64,000 bases of DNA. Origin: Chaunax sp. Z400 (taxonomy: Eukaryota > Chordata > Actinopteri > Lophiiformes > Chaunacidae). This document shows, piece by piece, positions 38,101 through 52,000 of the stretch (positions are counted from its first letter, which is position 1; the number at the start of each line of letters is the position of its first letter). The stretch spans positions 21,061,001-21,125,000 of the forward strand of contig CM075188.1 of the NCBI GenBank assembly GCA_037577475.1, read 5' to 3'. Below the pieces are notes generated by a model. It had not been told where the DNA came from. It ran no database searches and saw only the letters and a program-made list of their open reading frames with translations. The position numbers were made by a program, and so were the translations under genes.

Positions 38101-40568
38101 AAAAGAAAAGAAAAAGAAAACTAACATCAATCACTGGATTTTCCTCAGGATGAGGAAAAATGGTTTAAAAAAAAGAGTGGGAATCAGATTCATTTTGTAA
38201 TACAATTTGAATAAAAGTAAAATCCATCCATTTACTTTCAAAGAAAACTGCTGAAGCTGTATTATTTTTGTCAAATCTACAAACATCCAAGACCTTTCAA
38301 GGCCCATGTGCCCCTTGTTATATTGTTATATTTTAAATGTTACTCTGTTCTTTAAGCTTCAAATTGCATCAGAGAATTATAATGTTACCAGATTAGTATA
38401 TAACTCGTTTTTGCTAACTGGCAGGTTTAGTCATGGCATGACAACACATACTGACTACATCAGGGTTTTTTTCATTCTTGGTCAAAATGTTCAGGGATTA
38501 ATTTAACCTCTTTTACTCTTTTTTTTAGTAGAGACAGTTTAATCACGACCAATCTTTTACGTCGGATGACAACATCAGCGGTAAAACTTAAGGAACCAAC
38601 ACCAACATTAGTCACATTATAGAAGCAGTAAAAACCCTGACTATGTCTGGAATAGTGATGAGTGGTGATAATGATGGCCAACTGACTTGAGTGTGTTCAA
38701 ACTCTAAGCATTTCGCTTGCTGTTGGTTCAGAAAGCAGAAGTCAAGCCATAAAACATGTCAAGTTTGCAGCCTCATAAATATGAGGATTTGTCGTCAAAA
38801 TTAGCTCCATCCCAATCAACTAAACCAGTAATCCTGCTTTTACATTAGTGCATTGGATAAGATATTTATAATATATTAGTATAGCTGTCACAGCAGGCAT
38901 TGGGTGCTTTTTCCATTTTTGTATATACTTTAACTGAAGTCACAGAGTATTTTTGCTGTGTGATGTACTTTTACTTCAGTAAAGGCTCTGAATACTTCAT
39001 CTGCCACTTACTGGAAACAAAATGTCGTGTGTGTGTCTGTGTATGTGTGTCTATGTGTGTGTGTCTGTCTCTGTGCGTCAGTGGGTTGTTGTTGTTTTTG
39101 TTGTTGTTTTTTACAAGGCAGTAGAGGGTTTGATGCCTTTTTGCAGCACAGTTACATAAATGACAGGCATCTTCCTGGGGCTACATTCAACCTGTGATAT
39201 ATTTTCCTCAAGAGTGTTTCACACAAACATACACACATGCATTCACATGCAGAAGCTTGTCATAGTTATGTCATTCAACCACATTGTAGTTCATCTGTAT
39301 GCAGAGATACAACTAGTGAGTATACACCGCCACTGCACTTATTGCAGCCTGTCCAGAATGTCCGGCAAAGGGAACATTTTGTCTCTATTGGCTCATGTGA
39401 TTATTCTAACCTAATTTAGGACTGAATAAGACTTAAGAGGAAATGATCACTGGTAGTCAAAAGAAGTTTTTGTAAAGCTGAGGTTTGTCTTGGAGAGAAA
39501 CAAACAGAAAACAAATTTCTCAGAACGCTTAGCTCTCTGAATTATGCTTCAAAGTGTCCCAGATGTTGTTGTTGAAGTAACTGAAGAGTTATTGCAAGCA
39601 CATATTTGGATTTTAAAAATCATTTCCGCCCACATAATTTTTCTATGATTTATGTCTACTTTATATTTTGAATTTTCTTATCAACTAAATCTTTGAATGT
39701 GGAAACTGCTTTTTTAAAGTTATTCCCTTTGGTTGTTGTCTGTATTATACTTACACTGTAGTTTTATATACTGATTTCAAGGTGAAAATCAACTGTTTTT
39801 CTCTTCAGTTGCACTTGCAAATTTAGAAAACTTTTTCTTTTTTCTTTTTTCTTTAATTGGGTCAAGAAAACAGGTGTGCTAAAAGGAGTGTTCAGAGTGC
39901 CAAGCTTTAATGTGGGCCAAAACACACCCAGAGGCAAAACTTGAGGTATGCAGATTTCAATCTGTGAATCCACAGGGGATCTTTCCCTTCTAAAAAAAGA
40001 TTTCAAACTTCTGAAAAGCGTGACAAGCAGTGAAGGAAGTATTCAGAAATCACTGTGGTAAAAGCACTAATAGCACACAGCAGAAATATTCCATTATAAA
40101 TAAAATCCCTCCATGAAAATGCATCTTAGTATTTTATGACAGGATGATTATTTTCATTATGGATTAATCAGCTAAACCAATCAATTATTTTCTGCGGAAA
40201 ACCTCAGAAGATGTTGAAAAATGCCAGACAGAGTTATCCAAAACCAAAAGTGACCCCTTCACACTGATTGTTTCATGAAATTATTGCAATAACTTGAAAA
40301 AGACAGAAGAAAAACAATTACTCATCACATTTCTGAAGCTGGAACCAAAAAAGTTTGGAACGTTTGCCTAAAAAGTTACTTAGACAATTAATAATTATTA
40401 AATAAATCCATTACTTTTCAATCAACAAAATGTCTAATCAGTGAATCAAGTCAGCTCTAATTTTTTAAGCTATTGGGTAGTTTTATCTTTGACAAAGTGT
40501 CATTTCCTGCATTGCAGAAAAGTGGAAGTAGAAAGTCGCATGACACAGTGCTCATTTACTACTCGAGT
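32165..40568. other. Gene-poor intergenic DNA
   Basis: Over 8 kb of AT-rich sequence with no supported gene. Short GA-rich patches occur at about 33,648-33,664 and 35,466-35,500, and GT-rich tracts at about 39,028-39,080. The overlapping minus frames at 36,319-36,703 and 37,206-37,484 show no recognised domain. Confidence 0.5.
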
Positions 40569-40800
40569 AAATCAAGTCAAGTCAGTTTTATCTATATAAT
40601 GCCAAATGTCAACAAAGGTTGTCTCAAGACACTTTCCAAGAAGACCAAGTCTAGACCGTACTCTTTAATCTATAGAGAACCCAACTCTCCCCCACGAGCA
40701 AGCACTTGGAGACAGTGGCGAGGAAAAACTGGCCTTAGACAGGCAGAAATCTCGAGCAGATCCAAGGTGGGTAGCCTTCTACTTCGACCAGTTGGGGTGA
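40569..40800 (+). repeat. Teleost interspersed repeat (longer copy)
   Basis: The sequence runs 'aagtcaagtcagttttat', 'atgccaaatgtcaacaaagg', 'ctcaagacactttccaag', 'ggtctagacc' equivalents, then 'ggcgaggaaaaactggcc' and 'ggcagaaatctcgagcag'. It is the same family as 19,746-19,840 but retains more of the 3' part. The 118-codon frame through it (40,473-40,829) is not a gene. Confidence 0.75.
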
Positions 40801-40978
40801 GAGAGATAGAGAGATCGATGGTGAGATAGAGTTGAAGAGAGAGAAAGATGGGGGGATGGATGGGGAGAGAGAGATGGAGTTAGGAACACAGACGTGCTGC
40901 CGCAGTAACAATAACAGCTATTATAATAAGAAAGATTACAATTTGTAGAGTTTATAATAACTACCACAATAACAACAC

Positions 40979-41010
<32 letters not shown>
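40979..41010. repeat. (TAA)n microsatellite
   Basis: Ten or so TAA units, just downstream of a GA-rich low-complexity patch (40,795-40,882). Confidence 0.95.
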
Positions 41011-41012
<2 letters not shown>

Positions 41013-41141
41013 TGGCGCCTACTGATAACAAGCAATTCAAGTTTTTGATTATGTGTATCACATAAGATAAGAAAGCCTTTGACTGACGTTTTGACAGACT
41101 GGATTCTCAGCAGCTTAGACATTATAATTGCATGGTTACAT

Positions 41142-41230
41142 AAAGATAAGATAAGATAAGATATCCCTTTATTAGTCCCACAGTGGGGAAATTTACAAAC
41201 TTACATTTACATTACAATTTACAAACTATA
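41142..41230. repeat. Teleost repeat with (GATAA)n terminus
   Basis: An 'agataagataagataagata' run leads into 'ctttattagtcccacagtgg', a junction that I recall from the 3' end of a dispersed fish retroelement (seen here as its reverse complement). Only the terminal part is evident. Confidence 0.55.
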
Positions 41231-43839
41231 AACTTAAGCTTCATAACAATCTCATTGAAATGAATGCCGATTTCTGACTGTCTGCTCAGACACACAGTTA
41301 TAGAAGTAAACTGCAATGGAAAAACACACACAAACAAACAAACGCCAGTATTTGAGTGACAATATCCCTCCAAACAGGATGGGCAGGTTTGACAACAATA
41401 CAAACTGAAGATAGAGAACATTTCGAAGGTTGACTCACTGCGACCGTCTCTTAACATTAGTCATAGATTGTATTAACAGGGATTACAGGAACACGGTGGA
41501 TGTTGAAGGATGGCAGGTAAAGTGATGAAACATCTTGTTCATTTCTGTCACTATGCCTGTTCCCTACATAGAAAACACAAGATCATGTCAACTTTACTGC
41601 AGTGGACACTGGGCTGGGTGGTGACTTTTGATCTAGTCAGATATTTGTTGTGTAGGGCTGCAGGATATAGTATGTTAACCCTATTGAATATAAAGGTATT
41701 TTTGTCATTTCACTTTACATTCACCAAGCTGGAGAACCTCTCAATTTCATATTCAAGCATCACTTATACTTCATGTAGTCAATCTACTGTATAGTCCATG
41801 TATATTCTCTGAAGATTATGGTCAAATACCTCTGAGAGGTCAAATAAATTAATATTACAACTTCAACTGTTACTGAAGATTCTGTGACTGTGTTTACAAC
41901 AAATATTAGGGGGTTTCACCGGTTCATTTACAAAGCCAAATGTTGTCATAAATAATGTTAAGGTATTAAGTAACTGTGTCTATTATGGGATGATAAATAT
42001 ATTTCTTAACATTTTACACTTTTCTTTTAGAGCAGTTTCTCTGCAAGTGTTTGGGCAACACCAAAATCGATGAATGTCGTTTTTTTTTCCAGCTCAAAAG
42101 TCAACTTTAATTCTTATTTGTTATTATTGAGAGCCTGCAGCAATCTCTGCTATTCAAAATCTAAAGTTAAAAACTTTGGCAGTTTAATCTAACCAAGTAA
42201 CCTTCAAAATATATAAAGTACGATAAGAATACAATATGCAGAGAATATCCTTCGTGTCTCACAGATCTGCAGTAGCTTTGTTGTCAATCATAGATCTGAT
42301 TGAAACGACTTGATTGAGAAGATCAGATTCTGCACGTGTAAAAGGTTTTGTCAGGTTATTTCTACATAATGAGGGACAAATTGAAAGCTGTGACTTTCAT
42401 GGGTTGGGAACTGCAGTTCACAATGCCCGGTTTTAGGCCTCCCTTCTTGCAGAGGTGCAATGTCCTTCAAGGCAAAGCACTCAGATCTGACTCCTGGGTC
42501 AGATGTAAAGAAAATGAATGCTATTAAGTGTTCACATCTACAGGCTGAAAGCTGAGATCAGACTGTGGTCCCTAACTGTGTCTGAGCAACACGCTGGCAA
42601 ACAAATTCAAAGGAACAAAGGTTCCTGACTTTAATTCCAGTGGCATAAGCTGTTTTAATGTATTATGAATGAGGAAGGATGCAGACGTGCCACTTCCTCT
42701 TCATCCTCAGACATTTGTAATTACATCTGTAATCTCCTCTTATGTCTTGCATCAGTTCTTTGATGAATGTAGCTGTGACATGACACAACACCATTGCAAC
42801 ACTGCAAAATCGTGATCTAGTAACACTCCTGTCGTGGCAGCCGATGCTTAATGTCTGTCTACACTGGCAAGTTGAACAAAAAGTGCACATTCAGCAAAAA
42901 CAAATGCTGTATATCAACACCTCTGCATTTGCTGCTCCAACTGACCTCTGAGCGTCCTGTGGGGAGAGGCAAGAGGAAACTCTGCTCGCAAGTGGGTATA
43001 ATTCTATTATTTGTTTTGATTAAGGCTGATCTAAGTATTTGAAGTCATTCATTTTTCTATCGGGCTCTTAATTGATTGTTTGGGCAATAAAATTGTTTGA
43101 TTTGTGCTTGTAAAGCAAAGGGTTTGGAATTTTAAAAACGCGGAAAGAATAAATCCACACATCAAAGAAGCTGGAATCACTTAATCCCTGGAAGGCTTGA
43201 TAAATTACTGAAATATCCAAGTTATGAAAAACACTGTTGGCTTAAGTATAAAAGGTTCTCATTGGAACCTTTGTCCTTCCTGAGCATCTCTCTGTTCATC
43301 TGCTTAAATTCAAAGAGTAAACCCCAGAGAAAATCGTCCGCCCGGCCATTTTTATAACCTTGTGTAATACTGTGTATAAATCACTGAGCTGCTTGTTTGT
43401 TCTTATGTGTCAAGTGTTTACATGTGGCAAAAATAACTGGGATCCTTAATGACGATTTATGTAAATAAAAGTACAAACTGTCCAAGAGGACACCGGATGG
43501 GATCCATAGCTGAACAGAATGTGACAGTGTGTGAGATAATCGGGCGGTAAGGACGAAAATAGAACTGTGGAGTCTTCTGGAGTCATGAACAGACCAAAAG
43601 AATGAATTGCAAAAGGCACAATATTAAAGCTGTCACAAGAAAAACTCAAGTATGGAATTTTTTATACACTGAGTGTAGCTAATTTCTCCCGTGAACCCTG
43701 CCCTTGGCAATGGTAGTTTTGACTCACACTGCTGAACATATTGTACCATTCCACTGGCATGCAACATGGTAAACAGACTTTCCTTAACTAAATTAAGTGT
43801 AAAGCTTCCATACCAGTTAAGGTTTGAAGGACACACAGG
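41231..43839. other. Intergenic, downstream of arrdc2
   Basis: No supported exon. Frames of 63-94 codons are unrecognisable. Confidence 0.55.
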
Positions 43840-45166
43840 AGACAAACATCATTTCAAGATTTTTTATTAGAAAAAATACAATTACAAAACTTTGGCAAGA
43901 CCGTAAATCAACAGTTGCATTTATATAAAAAAATACATTCATTATTTTCAGTGTGTGCCACCAAGGTCGCACAGCTGATCCTGAAGACTTCTTTCATACA
44001 CCTAACAAGTTGAGGAGAATGCATAATCCTCAAGTCAGTTCTCTGGAATGTTTCTTCCATATATTTCAGTGGCATTTTCAGCTTGCGGCTCGACGTAAAC
44101 TTTGAGCAGTGTGTTTGAGTTAAGCTTCACGAAGCACCCTAAAGACCAGGGCATCTGGCTCCCATCAAAAGCTTCAAGCCACATGGCTCAGAGCTGTCCG
44201 TCTCCTCCTCCTCCTCCGACTTTTTCTTCTCTTCAGCAGCTGGGAAAGCTAATCTATGAGCCTCGTGCAGCTTTAAAAGCAAACTGCTCATCCTGTTAAA
44301 ATCACCGTGCTAAAATCAACAACCACAGTTATCCGACACTTCAATGCCTTATCCACGTACAATTCAACCGTTTTTGTTCTAAAAGTTCTTCCACACTACA
44401 TTCAACTCTTTTCATCTCTGTGAGGGAATAACTCCCTGAAACTCATGCAATCTTGACGGCAGATAATTAAGGCCTACGCATTTTTCCCTTTTACATATTG
44501 TGACCTGCATGCATAGAATACATCTACATCTGCTTACTAGACTTGTCTGCTCCATCATCACACCTTCAGATACAGTATGTGCCTGAGTAACAGTAAAAAT
44601 CTTCGTAGGCACACAATGCATAGTAATGTAGGTTGTTAAAAAGGGAGTAGGACACTGAGGACAATAATTGCACTTCTCTTGTTACGCCACTCAAAATGAC
44701 AAGGTGCTTCTAAACATATGTCAACTTGTCAAGAGTGCTTTTTCATCTGACCAGGCGGTGAAACTCCATCTCTCCACATGACAAATATTGAGTGATCCCT
44801 CCCCCCCAATATGTCCCGAACTCCTTGCATCTCAAAATTCGCTTCACATGTGGGAATCCGTGATTGGGAGGTATTTGTAGCTCACTTCACCGGGAGAGGA
44901 CAGGAGCTGGTAAGGAGAAGTTACTTTCCTCACAACAGAACAGGAAAGCATCCACTTTACTAAATGAACTGGAAACAAGGAGGTCTCCACTGTCATTCAG
45001 TTCCTGTGAGCTCCGTCTCCTGACCTCTCTGTGGCGCTACAGTCCTCCTCCACAAAACTTGGGAGGACCAGGCACCATTATCAGAGAGAAGTAATCCAGG
45101 AGAAGACAAATCTCTTGATTTGTGTTATTAATTTAAGTCGCTTGACGCTCGGGCAGGGCTCTTGGT
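43840..45166 (-). other. arrdc2: arrdc2 3' untranslated region
   Basis: From the arrdc2 stop codon the minus strand continues about 1.3 kb to a canonical AATAAA (plus 43,863-43,868), after which cleavage would fall near 43,840-43,850. No introns are apparent. The plus-strand frames here, including 44,102-44,299 and 44,864-45,094, are antisense shadows of the UTR. The exact end is inferred from the signal. Confidence 0.7.
43863..43868 (-). terminator. arrdc2: arrdc2 polyadenylation signal AATAAA
   Basis: Canonical hexamer on the minus strand, about 1.3 kb after the stop codon. I did not scan exhaustively for variant signals closer to the stop. Confidence 0.7.
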
Positions 45167-48100
45167 TCAACACGTCATGCAACGAGGTCTCATGTTGAAG
45201 GGCTGGGGATTGGGGTCAACCTATAGGCAGGAAAAGGAAAGAAAGATACATTAGATAAATGTTAAGTAAGTAAGCAAAACACTCAGTGCTATAAGACATT
45301 CGTCCTACACCCAGTGTCTTCATGTGGTGTCAGAAAATTGATCTGTGTTCTCAAAAACTCCTCCAACCTTAAAGTCATAAATGCATATCATCGTAAATTG
45401 GTCCCTCACCTCGCTGTACACAGGCGGAGGTCGGAAGCGAAACTCTTGGACAAAAGCCATGAGGGGACGCTCCAGGATTCCACTCAGGTCTTCGGCTGGT
45501 TGCAGTACCACTGCATTGTTGCACTGCTCAGCCTCCTCCTCGGTCACTACAGAGCTGTAATCTGGAGGAGCTGCAGGAGAAAAGGAGGTATTATTCCACT
45601 GGTCTGACTCAACAGAACAGTACAGGTCCAAACACAGAGCTGCTGAGTCATGACTTAAAACTCTTAAAATCCCCACATAACATTTAATAACAAATACTGA
45701 TGTGATTCAACCCTCTACTGAATCAAAACCTTTGTCTTGTTTATACGAGTTTGCATCTTAGTCAGTGATTCTTTGGCAGATGGTGATCATAAAAATAAAA
45801 GGGGGAACAGGCCCACAAACTGAGGTCAATGAGGCTATTTGAAAGCATAAATTAGCCATTTATTAATAATTCATTTCGCTGGTCCTAGAAATCAAGCTCA
45901 CCGCAAATATCCTTAAACACTGGCTATGGATTAGAAATGTTCAAATAATTGAGTGGAAAAAAAAAACTAAAATTAAAACGTCCATGTTTTAATAATTGTG
46001 TTCCTAAGCACATCTCTGCATGTCAATCACTAGGGCATTAAAGGGCACTCACGCTCGGGCTGCTCGGGGATGGCCATGCGCAGCCACTCCAGGTTGACGC
46101 TGTACTGGCTGCTGACGCTGGAGGTCCGGCTGCCGAAGGGATGGAGTGGGATGGTTCCTATGACCAGTGGAAGCTCGAGACACAGCTTGGACGTCCCAGG
46201 AACTTCGACACAAACCTGGTGGGAGGGGAAGGAGAGAGGTTTTAGTGACATTTGTTCAAAGTGCAGATTCAAAAACAGCAGCGGCTGCAGCGTGCATGGA
46301 GAGAGGCACCTGACACCCTGAGAAATAAGGCATCTGTTGGTTTAGCTCACCTTGAGCATGTACTCTACTTTGATGATGCGGCACTGCAGGATGGAAGGAC
46401 CCACAGGTGGGATCTTGATGGCACGACCGTGCCACGTCTCCCTGCACCTGGCGCCCACAATGTCACCACACAGTGTGCCCACCACTGAGCGCTTCTGCTT
46501 CATGGTGCCGCGGGCGATGAACGTCTGCGTCTGAGTGATGTAGACTTTGGGCACGACTGATCTGGAGGTAGAGTTGTCGAACTCTGCAAAGACGGGTATC
46601 ATCTCACCTGCGAAGAGTTGAAATTATGTTAGAAATTGCAGACACCTTTGAATCGGGCAACAAAGACTATTTTCAGGAAGAGCAGTTTTTGGTCCTAGAC
46701 TCTAACCTGGTGTGTAGCCTTTGCGGTCGATCTTTGCAGTTACAGACACCTGTCCAAAGTTTCGATACCATGCCCGAGCCATCTTGTCCTTTGTTCCAGC
46801 CTGTGGTGCCTGAGAGCGATGAAACCAAATGAGTCACATACTTCAAAACACTCCGAAAACAATGAAGCATGCCGTGACACAATCATGAAAGGTGAGTTCT
46901 GAGATGCTCACCAGTAAGGTTGGCGTGTTGATGTCAATGGGTTCAATGACTGTAAACTCCTTCTTTATTTTCTTGACAGTAGCCCACGGCCTGTGTAACT
47001 TCACTTTTACCCAGTAACGAATGCTGCCATGTTTCCCCTCAAAGGAGGTGACGAGTGTCCCCTCAGGCAGCTGGAAGCTGAATGGAAATTCATGTCTGCC
47101 AGCGGGAAGGACGGTCACTTCGCCATTATCTGAGATGAGGAGAAAAAGCACAACACACAATACGGTTTATTCATTTGCTGTTCTGTTTGGATCGTTAATT
47201 TAATTTCAAGAGCACAATTTTTTCAAACTTCAAAAAGAAGTAAAGTGCTCTGTAGAAAACTACGTTTAAGAGAGTGAGAACAGTTCTTTGAAACATGACT
47301 ATGGCTGACATAGAAATCTCTGTCTTTCTCTGTAATCACATGGCTTCTGTGCTCGCCCAGAGGGGCGGTTCCTGCTCAGTTCTGCTGACGGAGAACATGT
47401 TTTCTTCAAGCTGTATTCTAGGGGCCGTCTCAACTGCTGTGTTTTTTTCCCTCCCTCTTGGTGCACAGGTCCAGGAACACGTGTTTGCATTTAACAGACC
47501 TTATGTGTTTTGCATCCCCTTGTTAGATTGAAGCTCCAACGTAATCTGAATAACAATGACGTGACTGTCATGTCTTCTACACGGGTCAAATGGGTTGTTG
47601 AAAACTTTTTGCTATACATGCAAACATTTTTCACCAATTCTTTAACATAATATATTTAAAGAAAACACCACACTGAATAGTGAGACTGAGCACAGTGGGA
47701 AAACATCAAATTGCAGAAGGCCAGGCTGTGAATTTCCTGTCTACACTTAAACAAAAACAACTCGGTGCCCAATGAATGGAGACAGAAACTCTAGACTCAG
47801 CCAAATCACCGTGGAGAAAAACAGCACCAAAAAAACTAAACTGTCCTCATATAAGACTTCAGTCAATTCTATTTCTTTCAACAGATGTTTCCACAATGAG
47901 AAGGAGGTGCTGAGACAGTTGCTGCAGCATGTTAAGCTCTTTTCCTAGGTTTTATACTTCTATACTGAGTTATTCCCAATAGCACAACTTCTAATAAAGC
48001 ATGAAAATAACAGCTGATTAACTGCACACCACATGTGCTTTTGTCACTGGATTAGTGCTTGATTTGCGCAATGCTCAATTTTACTTGCTCAAGGGTATAC

Positions 48101-48753
48101 CAAACAACAAGTAAACAAGTCTCCAAATAGAATCATGTAATTTCTGACATTTATTTCATTCACAGAATATCCGCTGTCAACAATGCATCTACAATAAGTT
48201 TATAAACCACATTAAATGTCTTGAATGACTAGATAATGCGAGCAGAGAACGCGTCTTCCTGATACATCACATTATGAAAGCAACATTATTCCCAGTTTGC
48301 AGACAAACAGCCAGCCCAGTGTCCCCAGACACGCAAACCACTTTCATTATTACTCTTTCATTCGCTTGCTATCTGTTCAATGAGCTGAAGCTGGTTTTTG
48401 TCCCTACTAGCTCACAGTTTCTCAAGTTCACGGGCGAGCTGCTCCCTCACTCTTCACCCTGCCTGCAGAGCGGACTGACCTGCCTGCAGCAGCACCTCTC
48501 TCCGGTTCAGGTATTCCACCTCGTCGCTGTAGTTCTGAGTGTATGCGGTGCTGGAACCAGCGGACCGGGACTCGGTCCAGTGCACTTTAGCAAATCCCTC
48601 GGCGTGGAGCTTCAGGGAGTCCACACGACTCTCCCCGGACAGGTCCAGCACCACCCGGCCGGACACCACGTCCCCGCTGCTGTACACCGGAGGACAGTCC
48701 ACCTCCGGGGAGTCGAAGATAATGTTAAACTTTTTCAACTTATCAAAAATCAT
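45167..48753 (-). CDS. arrdc2: Arrestin domain-containing protein 2 (alpha-arrestin), proximal-promoter isoform
   Basis: Seven coding exons on the minus strand: 48,480-48,753; 46,912-47,129; 46,707-46,809; 46,351-46,607; 46,053-46,215; 45,410-45,570; 45,167-45,220. All introns are GT-AG and the phases join to 409 residues, close to the family's usual size of about 400. The arrestin N domain spans roughly residues 5-160 (VYSSGDVVSGRV, HWTESRSAGSSTAYTQ, GRHEFPFSF, LVTSFEGKHGS). The arrestin C domain spans roughly 180-315 (DRKGYTPGE at 192-200, LPLVIGTIPLHPFGSR at 299-314). Two PPxY motifs, PPDY (340-343) and PPVY (387-390), are the NEDD4-family WW-binding sites typical of alpha-arrestins. The ending NMRPRCMTC favours ARRDC2 over ARRDC3. 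Its expected role is as a cytosolic/endosomal adaptor recruiting ubiquitin ligases to membrane cargo. The start is the first ATG downstream of the putative promoter; upstream frame codons are open but contain no ATG. Confidence 0.95.
48480..48753 (-). other. arrdc2: arrdc2 proximal first coding exon (1b)
   Basis: It encodes residues 1-91, starting MIFDKLKKFN and ending REVLLQA, then one base of a split Asp codon before the donor GTCAGT. It joins exon 2 (47,129) as G|AT. The 5' untranslated part extends upstream to roughly 48,955. This exon is GC-richer than its surroundings. The antisense plus-strand frame of 235 codons (48,274-48,981) is a shadow of it. Confidence 0.93.
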
Positions 48754-48879
48754 TTTTGCAAGTTGTTCGAGTCCTCTCAAGAGTTTCCTTTCTCTTCTTG
48801 CTCCGCGGTATTTGAAGTTTGCTGGATGAATAACTTGTTTACTGCTCTGAATGTTCAAGGCCTCCGACTGCAGCTCTAT

Positions 48880-49010
48880 TTGGAGGCTGAGAAAGTGGGC
48901 GGGATTTCTGAATTTATTATGTGGGGCCTCACGAGAGGCAAGTGCTGCCTTAAGGTGTTCCTCCTTGGCTCCGATTTTTGAGTATTTAAGTTGCAAACAA
49001 GACGTGGCCG
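48880..49010 (-). promoter_or_regulatory. arrdc2: Putative arrdc2 proximal promoter
   Basis: Upstream of exon 1b the minus strand has an A/T-rich TATA-like CTTAAATACTC (plus 48,980-48,990). It also has a CCCGCCCAC GC-box-like motif (plus about 48,895-48,903). The latter would lie in the leader if the TATA-like site is used, or upstream if transcription starts nearer the ATG. No ATG occurs between the TATA-like site and the initiator codon. The start site is inferred, not seen. Confidence 0.4.
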
Positions 49011-52000
49011 CATTTCACATATTTTATTCGGTCAAATCTAACAACAAAACTCATCAGGACAGATTCAGACAACTAAGAATAGAATACTATGACTCGTCGT
49101 TTACAACAAACACTTGAGTTAGATGTGTTGTTTTGTTTTAAGGATAACTATACGACGGATAATATTGTCATCAGGCAAAGAATATGTATTTCTGTTAATT
49201 TACTGATCAATTTCCAGTTACCAAATTTGTTGTACATATTTAGATTGATGTCATTGATCTTATTGTATGGGGAGACAGCAGTTACAAAAAAATAACTTGT
49301 TCTTAGCCTTTGTCCAGACAAAGACTAAGAGCACACGAATGAATGAAAACCACCTCATTCTGCCAACATTACCAAACACGACAAGCACTCTAAAGATAAA
49401 ACGAGGTTTCATAGCAACAACTTTCAAGACATAAACCACATGAGAGTCGAGTCTTTACAACTTGGGGTGCTATGTAAAATTCTAACTTCCTCAGTGATAT
49501 TTATAACTTATTTAGGTTACTTATGTATATCACCAATATTTCCGGATCTATTTGAAGGCAACATAATAAACATCCAGACTGGGTGTGGAGGCAGCAGTGA
49601 GGAAAACAGAGCCTGGCGATGATTGATGGTTACAGGTTCCTAGAAGAAAACAGGCTTACTGAAAATGCCTCTGACTGACAGAATCCGCCGTGCACAGAGG
49701 GAAATATTTTAGACTGTACCAAAGCTGTTTACTCCACTCTTTCTATGACATTTGGAACATACAGTACTGTAACACAGCCTGAGATGCTGCACACATGGAA
49801 AACACGGCAATGCACAAAAGCACACAGCTTAGACCACCAATTCACCATAAAAAACAAGCCATTCTACCTTCAATAATAAAGTGACAGCTTACAATAAAAC
49901 TGAGTCTGCGACTAAAGAAAACTTGTACAACAAAGTCACATGCACGAATAATAGCAACCATGAACTATTTTCTTAACATCAATTTCACTTCCAACAAACA
50001 AAGCAAATTCATTACACTACACAATAACTGACTTATTTCTAATTTGTGTTACTCTCTTTATTCAATGCAAAAACACTCGGACAAAAAAGAAGACAAAAAG
50101 GTCCTGCCTGAGAAAAACAAAGTTGTTTACTTCTTTGTTCAGTGGGATGACTACTTGGCTCTCCAGTGCCACCAATTGGACATGTTGAAGCAGTGTGCAT
50201 AGCTGCAGGAGTCTGCCACAGCCTGAACATGACTGGAGATGTTTGTGTCAAGTTGTGAGACTAGGATAGATGGTGCTCAGCTAATAATAAAGAGGTCTAC
50301 AGTTAGGGATCTAGCGGTGTTTCCCTCACTCTTATCATAGGCTAAGAATAAATGTATAAAGTACAAGTATATTTCCCTTCATTTTCCGTTCTGTGTAATT
50401 GGTCAAAGCAAATGTTAAATATCCTAATTAGCAGCAGAACTCTATTTGGGAGGTCATTGATCCAGTTTGCATCAATTTGTTAGTTTTTGCTCAAAATGCA
50501 TTCAGGGGGCTCTGGCTTGGAGTGTGAAATAAGGTCCAGTACGCCACCTGCTGGTGATTAAAAGCAGCAGCCCGACTCTGCCCGGTGTGACTCGTTAGTG
50601 ATAAAATGAACATGTGGTTCTCTGCACAAACGAATAAGCCAGATAGACGCTCCTGCTGTGCACTTAACGCAGTATGATCATTTTAATCATGGCTAGCACT
50701 GCTGCAGAACATACATACATGCATACATACATCAACATCCTTGCAAGTTTCTCTGTATTGACCAAAAGAGCTCGTGACTGCATAAAACTGTAGGGCTTAC
50801 ATTAACGTAGAAGCCCTGTGTTTAGAGCAAAGAGTGACACGAGAAAGCGGGATTCTTCAGACGTATTTAGAAGAGAAAACAACATTTTTTAAAAGCTGGA
50901 CCAACTCCTCGTAACCCTCATATATATAGTCAAACATTTCTGCCTTTAAAAGGAAAAATAGCCACTCGCAAAACTATTGTTTATGGAAAACTGAGAGAGC
51001 TGAAAATGACATCATGTAACTATAGAGAACGGACTTTTTTTTCCTGATGTCCTCTGAACATCTCATGATCTAATTACCTTTTTTGATTACATTTATTTAT
51101 ATCAGGGACCATACACAGCCAGTCATTAGGTGCAGACCGGCCATTAAAGCTAATTGACCAGTTCCAAACTGCGACGTTTTGCATGGCACTGCTCCGTTAT
51201 TGTAAAATGAATGGAGATCAGCCGCAAAGGGGGCGGGGCCGAGAGTAGCCACGTGTTGTTTTTCTGGTTGCCCCAGCGACGAAGGCTGCATTTTTTAAAC
51301 TGCCCCCTCTCCCTTCCTCTGTCCTTCCTTCCCCCTGTCTTTCACTTTCTCCTCATTTCTTCCACCAAATAGTTGAACAAAGCACATCTCTACACTCTAG
51401 CATCTATATTTTGCCCCATCCTATCATTTATGCATGTAAATGTATCAGGTCAATAAAACTGATTGTGTTCCTGAGAGGAATTGGAGCACATATGAAAAGG
51501 CTGAAGCTTTGGAAAAACAAATAGAACTGGTCAACTCTGTGACAACATTGTATTCATTCATTACAACAGATGTATATTTCTATACAATATAGTCTGATTA
51601 TTTTCAACATGATTTAACCTGACTTTACACATTTCATTATGAATTTGTTTCTTCAGTTTTGTTACTTTTTATATTTCTAATAAAGATCTTGGAAAATATT
51701 TAATATACTGTATCTTATCATCATTTTTTGCAGCTGGTCTGAGTGAGTTTGCAGTTTTTTAGAGTATCAATTTTAACTCTGGTAACTGATAGCGACTGAC
51801 AAATAACATTTGTTATATTTTACACTAAATAAAATGGAGGTTTGAAGTATCTGTTAGTTGCAGTGCATTTGTGCAGCGTTTCAGTTAATGAGTGATGTGT
51901 TACCTTTGTGGTAGCCACATTATGTGGGCGAGATATGAAAATACAAAACCTGCTTTGTGCACCTTTAACCACAGTGCATACATGCAGCAGCAAATGACCT

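Noticed and set aside
48274..48981. 235-codon plus-strand open frame, the longest in the window
   Set aside because: It is antisense to arrdc2 exon 1b and its leader. The minus strand carries the conserved arrestin sequence with correct splice sites, so this frame is a composition shadow.
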